Assembly (NCBI GenBank): GCA_018221175.1
Contig: JAAOYE010000049.1
Location: 1-5,955 of the forward strand
Direction of reading: 5' to 3'
Source: Candidatus Woesearchaeota archaeon
GTDB taxonomy: Archaea > Nanobdellota > Nanobdellia > Woesearchaeales > BM511
DNA: 5,955 nt
The number at the start of each line of letters is the position of its first letter. The stretch's first letter is position 1. Below the pieces are notes generated by a model. That model had not been told where the DNA came from. It did no database searches and saw only the letters and a program-made list of their open reading frames with translations. The translations under genes and the position numbers were made by a program. Positions 1 through 5,425 of this stretch are shown here, in pieces.

Positions 1-594
1 GACCAAAACGTTACAGTACAGATACAGGCATCAAAAACATTAGGAAGACTGCCAATACAAGTATGGTTTACAACAACAGTAACATCAGGAGACAGCCCAT
101 TTACATACAGCTGGAACTTTGGTGACAACAGATTCTCACTAGAAAAAGACCCGGTTCATATTTACTCAAAAGAAGGGTTTTATAAGGCAACAGTAACTGT
201 TGTGGACGCTGATGGAGATATAGGAACAGCATCTATAAACATTGACGCAGAAGGTAAAAAAGCATTAGACTCAAGAAGCGCTGTTCATGTTTCAGATGTC
301 TCATTTGTAAACGACGTAATCTCTTCAGGAGACACACTTGATGTTATTGCAAGCTTCAAAAACAATGCAGGCCAGACTGTAAAAGACGCAACGATCACAG
401 TCTCCATCCCAGAACTTGGAATATCTCAAATGGCAAAACAGTCCAAGCTAAAAGACGGTGAGAAAATGTCAAGATTGTTTTACCTTGACACACCATACTA
501 CACACAGCCAGGGTTTTACTATGTGAGAGCCGCATTTTCAGCAAATTCTGGCAATGTTAGAAGAGTGGTTTACAGAGAAATCCAAATAAAATAA
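1..594 (+). CDS. Secreted PKD / CARDB-like surface protein, C-terminal fragment (5' end outside window)
   Basis: The frame is open from base 1 to the TAA at 592-594, giving the last 197 residues of a longer protein. Fragment residues about 15-82 form a PKD beta-sandwich: W38-N-F-G-D42, H53-x-Y55, G59-F-Y61, then V-T-V-V-D and a following G. Residues about 95-197 form a second beta-sandwich of CARDB type, with a KNNAGQ turn and an IPELGI strand. That domain closely resembles the middle domain of the next gene. The protein ends straight after the last strand with no membrane helix, so it is either freely secreted or anchored at its missing N-terminus. PKD and CARDB domains are typical of archaeal surface and adhesion proteins. 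The exact role is not visible. A GTG at 202 lies inside the PKD domain and is not a start. Confidence 0.88.
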   Translation, partial: DQNVTVQIQASKTLGRLPIQVWFTTTVTSGDSPFTYSWNFGDNRFSLEKDPVHIYSKEGFYKATVTVVDADGDIGTASINIDAEGKKALDSRSAVHVSDVSFVNDVISSGDTLDVIASFKNNAGQTVKDATITVSIPELGISQMAKQSKLKDGEKMSRLFYLDTPYYTQPGFYYVRAAFSANSGNVRRVVYREIQIK

Positions 595-622
595 ATGTTA
601 TCACTTAATAATAGTATAAAAT

Positions 623-637
623 CGAAAGATTTATATA
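623..637 (+). promoter_or_regulatory. Archaeal BRE/TATA promoter for the 417-residue surface protein
   Basis: A purine-rich BRE-like CGAAAG lies directly before TTTATATA (630-637), in the 95-nt gap after the preceding stop codon. Archaeal spacing would put the transcription start near 658-664, giving a leader of about 25-30 nt that still includes the ribosome binding site. This implies that the 690-1943 gene is transcribed independently of the upstream gene. Confidence 0.7.
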
Positions 638-674
638 CTAAAATCCAATTCAACACGATAAATAATACTAATTT

Positions 675-681
675 AGGGGGT
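675..681 (+). promoter_or_regulatory. Ribosome binding site (AGGGGGT)
   Basis: AGGGGGT can pair over seven bases with the archaeal 16S 3' end (ACCUCCU), with one G-U pair. It sits 8 nt before the ATG at 690, which fixes that start. Confidence 0.75.
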
Positions 682-689
682 AAAAAAGA

Positions 690-1943
690 ATGAGAAACAA
701 AATTTTACTGGCAATAGTTGTGATGTTTACACTAGTTGCGACTATGGCAGCAGCTGTACCGCAGGTTGAATACGTCAAAATAGACGGCGACATTCATCAG
801 CCAGGGGACCAGCTAGTTGTTAAAAGAGGAGAAACACTCGACATAAGAGTGAAAATCCAAGCAGAACAAGAAGAAGACAACGTAAAAGTCGAAGCATACA
901 TTGACGGATACGAATATGACAATTACGAATCTGTCAGCGATTCAGAAAACATATTTGACATGGACATGGGAGACACAGAATTTGTCGACCTTGTAATTCG
1001 AATACCTGAAAGAGCTGAAAAAGATTACTACGACCTTAAAGTCAGGGTTGGGACAAGACGAGGCGCTTCATTTGAAGCCCAGTACAGAATCAACCTTAAA
1101 GGCCAAAGGCATGAGATTATCATAAGAGATATTCTAATGCCATCAGAAGTCGTTGCAGGAAGAGGATTCTTTGCAAACGTCAAGCTAAAAAACATCGGCC
1201 AAAAGGATGAAGATGACGTTACAGTTAGACTAAAAATCCCAGACCTGAACGTTGAAGGCTACACCACAATCGATGAGATCGAAGCAGACGACTCAACAAC
1301 ATCAGAAGACATAGTAATTCGAATCGATGCATGCGCTAAAGAAGGCGAATACGACGTACTAGCAATTGCAGAATTCAACGAATTTGAACAAGTTGTTGAA
1401 ACAACTACACTGTTTGTAAAAGAGTCAGATGCATGCGACCAAAGAGAAGGGAAGGAAAAAACACTGATTTCAGTCCCACAGCCACAAGAGGTTTTAGCAG
1501 GACAAGCAATTGTGTTTCCAATAATGCTTACAAACCTTGGAAAGAAAGCAAAAACATACGTTGTTACAGTATCAAGATCAGTTGATGCATTTGGCACATA
1601 CAGAATAGACCCAAGCAACGTTGTAATTGTCCAGCCAGACCAGCCTAAAACAGTCTTTGTATACGTAACAGTATCGCAGGACGCTTCGCAAGGTGCAAAA
1701 GACTTCATTGTATCAATCGAATCAGGTACAGACAAACAAGACATTGCACTAACTGCAAACGTTGTAGGCGAGTCAAAATCCTCAACAGACCTCAAAAAAG
1801 TTCTTGAATCAGCACTAGTCGTGCTGCTTGTACTTTTGGTAATTGTTGGTCTAGTATTTGGATTTAACAAGCTAAAACCAAAAGAAGAAGACGAAGAAGA
1901 ACTAGGCAGTTCAGATGAGGAGCTAGGACAAACCTACTACTAG
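690..1943 (+). CDS. Membrane-anchored S-layer-like surface protein with three beta-sandwich domains
   Basis: This is a 417-residue type I surface protein. Residues 1-22 are a Sec-type signal peptide (charged MRNK, hydrophobic core, likely cut after MAAA before VPQ). The ectodomain has three beta-sandwich domains at about 23-136, 140-245 and 257-358. The first two share a VIRI strand followed by a Y-D-L/V strand and appear duplicated; the second is CARDB-like and resembles the C-terminal domain of the upstream gene. The third resembles the Ig-like domains of uncharacterised archaeal membrane proteins (COG1470 type). Cysteines 215 and 249 are the only two and may form a disulfide. One membrane helix (about 374-393) is followed by KLKPK and an acidic cytoplasmic tail rich in E, D and S. 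There are no N-X-S/T sequons, unlike the next gene. It probably has a structural envelope role; no catalytic motif is seen. Confidence 0.93.
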   Translation: MRNKILLAIVVMFTLVATMAAAVPQVEYVKIDGDIHQPGDQLVVKRGETLDIRVKIQAEQEEDNVKVEAYIDGYEYDNYESVSDSENIFDMDMGDTEFVDLVIRIPERAEKDYYDLKVRVGTRRGASFEAQYRINLKGQRHEIIIRDILMPSEVVAGRGFFANVKLKNIGQKDEDDVTVRLKIPDLNVEGYTTIDEIEADDSTTSEDIVIRIDACAKEGEYDVLAIAEFNEFEQVVETTTLFVKESDACDQREGKEKTLISVPQPQEVLAGQAIVFPIMLTNLGKKAKTYVVTVSRSVDAFGTYRIDPSNVVIVQPDQPKTVFVYVTVSQDASQGAKDFIVSIESGTDKQDIALTANVVGESKSSTDLKKVLESALVVLLVLLVIVGLVFGFNKLKPKEEDEEELGSSDEELGQTYY

Positions 1944-1945
1944 AA

Positions 1946-1966
1946 TTTTTTTTTACCCCTTTTTTT
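1946..1966 (+). terminator. Double T-tract, probable archaeal terminator
   Basis: T9 at 1946-1954 and T7 at 1960-1966 are separated by ACCCC, starting 2 nt after the stop of the 417-residue protein. No hairpin is evident, as expected for archaeal oligo-U termination. The next ATG lies only 15 nt beyond the second tract, so any read-through would carry the downstream gene. Confidence 0.7.
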
Positions 1967-1981
1967 CACATTCGACTGAAA

Positions 1982-3847
1982 ATGGCAGCAAAAAAAACAA
2001 TTATAACAGTAATACTAACACTGCTATTAGTTATAGGGGCAGCTCATAGCGAATATATAGTGACTACATCAACAAACACAACTGCCAACTTTGACAAAGA
2101 AGCCCAATCTACTCTGCCATCATCAGAAAATATTATTGTCACAAACTACAATGTAGTGCAGGACTTCTTTTTTAGTTCAGACAACAAAAACATCAATGTT
2201 TGCGCTTGCAGCGTTTTTTTAGATGTTATAACAATACAAAACATTGGAAACGTAGAAGACAACTACAAAATATCAACAGATAAAGAATATTCAAAGCTAA
2301 CAGCAGAGTTTGCAGTGTTAAAGCCAGGCGAAACAACTGAAATTTATAATTATATAAACCCTGGATGCAAACCATTAGAGGAAGAAATTACAGTATCAGT
2401 CACATCTTCAAACGGAAAAACAAAAGAGATGACACAACTTGTCAACTCGCCTGTTTGCAACAACATCAATGCAACACCAGTAAACACACAATTGGAGTCA
2501 ACCCCCTGCAAAACTTCAGTAGCACATATTACACTCCAAAACCCGCTAGACTTTCAAGAAGCCTATTTTATTGGAACAAACATATTAGCACAACACGCAA
2601 CTTTTTCAGAAGACCAAGTAATTCTTATGCCAGGACAAAAAAGAGATGTATTTGTATACTTCAACCCAACATGCGACTTTTACGGAGAATATGAAGGAAC
2701 AATCGATGTATGGACAAAAAACACACAGCTGGAAATCCAAATACCAACACTTGTAAACATCTCACAAAAATACGAATATGAAATAATCGCACAGGATGAG
2801 TATGAGACATGCAACAATGTCTACACAAGAGTCCCAATCACAATCATAAACAATGAAAACTTTTCAAATTCATATGCTATATCAATGAATAAAAGCAAAT
2901 GGTTTAAGCTAGAAAATAAGACAATCGATGTGGGTCCATACGCACAAAAAACATTCTACATGCATGCAGCTCCAAAATGGAAATGGGGGGGACAGCAGGA
3001 TATCGAATTAAAAGCGGTTTCAAACTTAGGAGACGTGGAAAAAACTAAAGAAATTAAGCTTTGGGTCCCAGACTGCTACAAATTCGACCTTTCATATGCC
3101 AGCTGGGACATAGTGTGCTCAGACGAAGATAAAATATACTTCAAAATTAACAATACAGGAACAAAAGACATGTGGTTTAATGTTGGATATTCCGGTCCTG
3201 ACTTTGGAATATTGCAACCACAAAAATATTTTGTAAAGTCACAAGAAGAGATTTATTTTCCATTGTTTATTGTTCCAGACGACATAACTAAAAAATATGA
3301 TATTAAAGTCAATGCTTCAATCTTAAACAGTGCTTTTTTCGACGAACAAAAAGTCAGGTTAAAAGTCAAATCTTTAGATGACTGCTACAAAGCAGATATT
3401 GATATACCCAGAATTAAAGTTAGATTTAATGAATCTGAGTTTAATATAACTGTTGAAAATGAAGGATTCAAGACAGCAAATTATGAAGTAACTCTTAATG
3501 CTTCAAAATGGGTATCAATCGACAAAGAATTTTTAACACTTGAACCTGGAGAGGAGGATGTAATCAAACTTAGGTTAGCACCAGAAGAAAAATACTTAGA
3601 AGAAGGAACTTATCTTGCACATTTAAATCTTACAGAAAATTCAAAAACATATTATGAAAAAGAATTTAAAATAATGGTCACTAAAAACACATCTTTTCTT
3701 AAAAAATACATTAAAATATTATCCTTATTAATCCTTGTACCAGTATTAGCAATCATTATCTTAGGGCTTTTGATTGCCGGAGCTTTTAGTGTTGAAAAAA
3801 CTAGAAAAGAAAAAAGACAAAAGCTTATTGTTAAACTTAAGAAATAA
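1982..3847 (+). CDS. Membrane-anchored surface protein with about five cysteine-bearing Ig-like repeats
   Basis: This is a 621-residue exported protein. Residues 1-23 are a signal peptide (MAAKK, hydrophobic core, A-H-S before EYIV). The ectodomain consists of about five beta-sandwich repeats starting near 76, 176, 277, 379 and 480. Each has an N-x-G/N-F turn, a strand ending in aromatic residues, then a P-G or G-P turn before another strand. Cysteines at 76, 176, 277 and 379 recur every 100-102 residues; C129 and C231 occupy equivalent positions in repeats 1 and 2. There are ten cysteines in all (74, 76, 129, 159, 176, 231, 277, 365, 379, 468) and 13 N-X-S/T sequons. One membrane helix (about 577-602) is followed by a basic tail (KTRKEKRQK), giving an outside-facing topology. 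The family resembles COG1470-like archaeal membrane proteins, but the function is unknown. No Shine-Dalgarno precedes the ATG; the start is chosen because the signal peptide begins there. Confidence 0.92.
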   Translation: MAAKKTIITVILTLLLVIGAAHSEYIVTTSTNTTANFDKEAQSTLPSSENIIVTNYNVVQDFFFSSDNKNINVCACSVFLDVITIQNIGNVEDNYKISTDKEYSKLTAEFAVLKPGETTEIYNYINPGCKPLEEEITVSVTSSNGKTKEMTQLVNSPVCNNINATPVNTQLESTPCKTSVAHITLQNPLDFQEAYFIGTNILAQHATFSEDQVILMPGQKRDVFVYFNPTCDFYGEYEGTIDVWTKNTQLEIQIPTLVNISQKYEYEIIAQDEYETCNNVYTRVPITIINNENFSNSYAISMNKSKWFKLENKTIDVGPYAQKTFYMHAAPKWKWGGQQDIELKAVSNLGDVEKTKEIKLWVPDCYKFDLSYASWDIVCSDEDKIYFKINNTGTKDMWFNVGYSGPDFGILQPQKYFVKSQEEIYFPLFIVPDDITKKYDIKVNASILNSAFFDEQKVRLKVKSLDDCYKADIDIPRIKVRFNESEFNITVENEGFKTANYEVTLNASKWVSIDKEFLTLEPGEEDVIKLRLAPEEKYLEEGTYLAHLNLTENSKTYYEKEFKIMVTKNTSFLKKYIKILSLLILVPVLAIIILGLLIAGAFSVEKTRKEKRQKLIVKLKK

Positions 3848-3866
3848 TCCAGTTCTAATATTAAAT

Positions 3867-3873
3867 AAAAAAA
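3867..3873 (-). terminator. T7 terminator of the tRNA-Trp gene
   Basis: On the - strand the tRNA discriminator base A is followed by C and then seven Ts, with more AT-rich sequence beyond. This is typical archaeal oligo-U termination for a tRNA transcript. Confidence 0.75.
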
Positions 3874-3909
3874 GTGGGGACGCCCGGATTCGAACCGGGA
3901 TCTGCTGGT

Positions 3910-3988
3910 CTCTTCCTAAAAGCAATAAAGCCTCTACAGACCAATGGTTTTATTCATCACCGCATTTTTGCAGCTCATCGCTCCAAGA
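3910..3988 (-). other. tRNA-Trp intron 3, canonical position 37/38 (79 nt)
   Basis: The intron interrupts the anticodon loop after G37, the standard archaeal site. The bulge-helix-bulge places the anticodon stem as outer helix, CTCC (32-35) against intron GAAG as central helix (one C-A mismatch), and bulges AG|T and AG|A. The inner helix is CTTGGAGC against GCTTTTAG, with two G-U pairs and a T-T mismatch. Inside are an exact box C-like GTGATGA (3954-3960) and a second, weaker CGATGA. Trp introns of some Euryarchaeota carry a box C/D methylation guide, but no CTGA box D is seen here, so that role is only a possibility. Confidence 0.85.
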
Positions 3989-4003
3989 CTGGAGCCAGCC
4001 ATT

Positions 4004-4020
4004 TTAGCCAATATAAATTT
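4004..4020 (-). other. tRNA-Trp intron 2, D-stem 3' side, position 22/23 (17 nt)
   Basis: A tRNA of normal size requires exactly 17 nt to be lost between A21 and the anticodon stem. A bulge-helix-bulge fits that length. The central helix is GGCT against GGCT (two G-C and two G-U pairs), with bulges AG|A and AA|A, an inner AAT/ATT helix and a TTAT loop. In the unspliced RNA the outer helix is CAGCC-T against A-T-GGCTG, with one bulged T. Sliding the cut by one or two bases gives the same mature product. The A12-A23 mismatch it leaves is the main reason for doubt. Confidence 0.62.
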
Positions 4021-4029
4021 CTAGCCAGG

Positions 4030-4058
4030 CTGTACCCACTTGGCTTGCACCAAATGGA
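4030..4058 (-). other. tRNA-Trp intron 1, D-loop position 15/16 (29 nt)
   Basis: The bulge-helix-bulge is well formed. The central helix is GTAT with GTAC (four pairs, one G-U) and the bulges are AA|T and AG|C. An eight-pair inner helix, CCATTTGG with CCAAGTGG (one G-U), closes on the six-base loop TGCAAG. Removing it joins AA to CCTGGCTA and creates a textbook D-loop, which the unspliced sequence lacks. The central helix uses the D-stem bases GTAT, so this intron must leave before the mature D-arm can form. Confidence 0.83.
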
Positions 4059-4101
4059 TTATACTACGCCCCCATTAGCTAAATTTGAGAAATATGTTTT
4101 G

Positions 4102-4109
4102 TTTATAAA
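4102..4109 (-). promoter_or_regulatory. TATA box of the tRNA-Trp gene
   Basis: TTTATAAA on the - strand is centred about 32 nt before the first base of the tRNA. With the usual TATA-to-start distance of about 25 nt, this predicts a 5' leader of several bases. It lies between the DUF192 stop codon and the tRNA, so the tRNA probably has its own transcript. Confidence 0.65.
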
Positions 4110-4121
4110 ATTATTGGAAAA

Positions 4122-4466
4122 CTAAACATTTATTGTTAGAATATCCCCAAGCTCAATCTCATTTTTCTTTACACTTCCCTTTGGAAGCTCGACTGCAAAG
4201 CTTGCCTTATTAGTAGAAATATATATTGAAAACGGCAAAAAGTTTTGGTTGAACTCAACAACTCTAAAATTTTCATCAAGCAGGACAATGTCGATAGGGC
4301 AAAAAACAAAGAACATGTCCATAATCATTCTTCTAGAGACTTCAAAAGGAAAAACATAAGCTTCTCCATCTCTTATTTTTTTAAACCTAAGGCCCATAGA
4401 CTTTGAAAAAACAGTGCTGCAAACTTTTACATCTTTAGCAATGACTTTTTTTCCTTTTTTTATCAT
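4122..4466 (-). CDS. DUF192 family protein, cytoplasmic form
   Basis: This 114-residue protein matches the DUF192 family (PF02643) along its whole length. It has a K-S-M-G-L-R-F segment near 23-28 (the family's G-L-M-F/Y-R position), F-P-F and M-F-F-V-F strands, P-I-D-I-V-L-L-D (58-64) followed by R-V-V, and a closing V-E-L-P-K-G (92-97) with G-D-I-L. Bacterial members usually carry a signal peptide; this one has none and is expected to be cytoplasmic. The biochemical role of the family is not established. The chosen ATG (4464-4466) shares one base with the TGA of the upstream gene (TGATG), which implies translational coupling; an in-frame TTG two codons earlier is less likely. It is the last gene of the - strand operon in the window. 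Confidence 0.88.
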   Translation of the reverse strand: MIKKGKKVIAKDVKVCSTVFSKSMGLRFKKIRDGEAYVFPFEVSRRMIMDMFFVFCPIDIVLLDENFRVVEFNQNFLPFSIYISTNKASFAVELPKGSVKKNEIELGDILTINV

Positions 4467-5425
4467 CAGCAAACACTTCCAAGACCTGTTAATTCATAAT
4501 CATTAACTTTGCCTGGTCCAATCCTAAACCAAGAGGGCATTCCGTCATCGTCATAGTTGCAGTAGTCGCTGCTTTCATCGTATGAATCATTGAAATACTG
4601 CCAGTCAACAACGCTTTTGTCATACGTAGGAATGCTTTGCTTAGAAAAATCTTCTCTGTTCACAAGGCTTTCAATTCCATAATTAGAGTTTGACAGGTTA
4701 CCTTCAAATCTCATCAAAAAGCTGGGACCATCTGTTGAGGCAATATAATAAGAATTGTTTAGGTGATTGTAAAGCACGGTTGTATCATTTGTGGCATCAT
4801 CTACAAAATCAGTATCATTAGCCCTTAATATGGTATTTGTGACTTTATCAGAACTCTTAATAGTGTAAAGAGGATCTTCAAAAGTTAGTATGCTTATCTC
4901 TTTTTCATAAGTTTCATTAAAATACCATGATGCAAGCGAATTAAAATCTGTGATGTGAAGAGTTGTATTAAATTGTATTGTAATACTCCATGGGTCTTTG
5001 TGATACAAATAAACATTTCTAGGTGTGAGGTTTACATTGATGTTTAGATAAGCAGCTTCATCATTAATTCTCACAGCCCACTCATTAATTGATGCGTTTG
5101 CCATCAAGCTTTGATTTACTCCATCAATTGTGCCATTCAAAAACAATTCTTCAAAAACTTCAGAAACATCTACAAAGGTGCCATTGTCTGCCAGATGCTT
5201 TTGCATGCTAATAAGCGCTCTGTAACCTGAAATCAGCATGCTTCTTGGGATATCTTCTTCAACGCTTCCAATGAAATCGTTCATGCTGTTTATTCTTGAA
5301 AGCACGATAAAGCTTTTTTGCCTGTAAGTAGTCTGGGTAACCATTGCAACTTGTGAAATTAGAACACCGACTAATAAAATAGATGATATTGTAAATATAG
5401 CTGCTCTTTTTTTGTTTATTGCCAA
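4466..5425 (-). CDS. Exported/membrane-anchored protein with pilin-like N-terminus (DPANN-type family, function unknown)
   Basis: This is 319 residues long if started at the TTG at 5423-5425. The N-terminus MAINKKRAA is followed by one hydrophobic helix (about 9-29). A basic KKRA before a long hydrophobic segment resembles archaeal class III (type IV pilin-like) signals, though no Glu is seen at +5. Next comes a short helical stretch (about 35-78, with RINSMNDFIGSVEEDIPRS), then a mostly beta ectodomain with 12 N-X-S/T sequons. The C-terminus has C289-N-Y-D-D-D-G-M-P-S-W-F and ends in a terminal cysteine, C319; these are the only cysteines and may pair. It overlaps the upstream gene by 10 nt and shares one base with DUF192 downstream. 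A TTG at 5455 would add ten residues, but the Shine-Dalgarno supports the shorter form. Role inferred only: surface or pilus-like component. Confidence 0.85.
   Translation of the reverse strand: MAINKKRAAIFTISSILLVGVLISQVAMVTQTTYRQKSFIVLSRINSMNDFIGSVEEDIPRSMLISGYRALISMQKHLADNGTFVDVSEVFEELFLNGTIDGVNQSLMANASINEWAVRINDEAAYLNINVNLTPRNVYLYHKDPWSITIQFNTTLHITDFNSLASWYFNETYEKEISILTFEDPLYTIKSSDKVTNTILRANDTDFVDDATNDTTVLYNHLNNSYYIASTDGPSFLMRFEGNLSNSNYGIESLVNREDFSKQSIPTYDKSVVDWQYFNDSYDESSDYCNYDDDGMPSWFRIGPGKVNDYELTGLGSVC

Larger units (their letters stand above)
3875..4073 (-). tRNA. tRNA-Trp (anticodon CCA), interrupted by three introns
   Basis: The acceptor stem GGGGGCG pairs with CGTCCCC (one G-U), followed by discriminator A; CCA is not encoded. 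The T-arm is CCCGG-TTCGAAT-CCGGG. The anticodon stem GCTGG pairs perfectly with CCAGC around the loop CT-CCA-G-A, giving anticodon CCA. The span is 199 nt. Removing introns at 4030-4058, 4004-4020 and 3910-3988 leaves 74 nt with exons 4059-4073, 4021-4029, 3989-4003 and 3875-3909. The D-loop then becomes AACCTGGCTA, with A14, G18, G19 and A21 in place and A15 able to form a Levitt pair with T48. The spliced D-stem (GTAT with GAAT) is weak, with an A12-A23 mismatch. It lies convergent to the 621-residue protein gene. Identity as tRNA-Trp is near certain; the exact middle splice sites are less so. Confidence 0.94.

Noticed and set aside
202..594. GTG at 202 as the start of a separate 130-residue gene
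   Set aside because: The frame is open to base 1 and the GTG falls within a PKD domain whose first half lies upstream.
595..689. Small gene in the 95-nt gap between the first two + strand genes
   Set aside because: No convincing reading frame is present; the gap is accounted for by the promoter, leader and ribosome binding site.
1259..1870. 203-residue - strand reading frame
   Set aside because: It lies wholly inside the 417-residue protein gene, is rich in S and T from reversed acidic codons, and has no recognisable domain or start signal.
2365..2694. 109-residue + strand reading frame
   Set aside because: It is an out-of-frame shadow inside the 621-residue protein gene, with implausible composition.
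2985..2991. Run of seven Gs as a possible frameshift or phase-variation site
   Set aside because: The frame is intact on both sides and the run encodes W-G-G within a normal repeat. There is no sign of slippage.
3875..4073. A tRNA pseudogene, or a class II tRNA with a long variable arm
   Set aside because: The acceptor, anticodon and T stems are intact. The extra sequence lies in the D-arm and anticodon loop, fits splicing motifs, and is not in the variable region. A normal TATA box and terminator are present.
3774..4125. Two + strand reading frames with GTPGFEPGS-like or ARIRTG-like peptides
   Set aside because: These peptides are the usual false translation of the antisense of a tRNA T-arm and acceptor stem. 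The region is the tRNA-Trp gene.
4467..4472. TTG at 4472 as the DUF192 start
   Set aside because: The ATG two codons later overlaps the upstream stop as TGATG, a standard coupled start. The extra residues add nothing to the domain.
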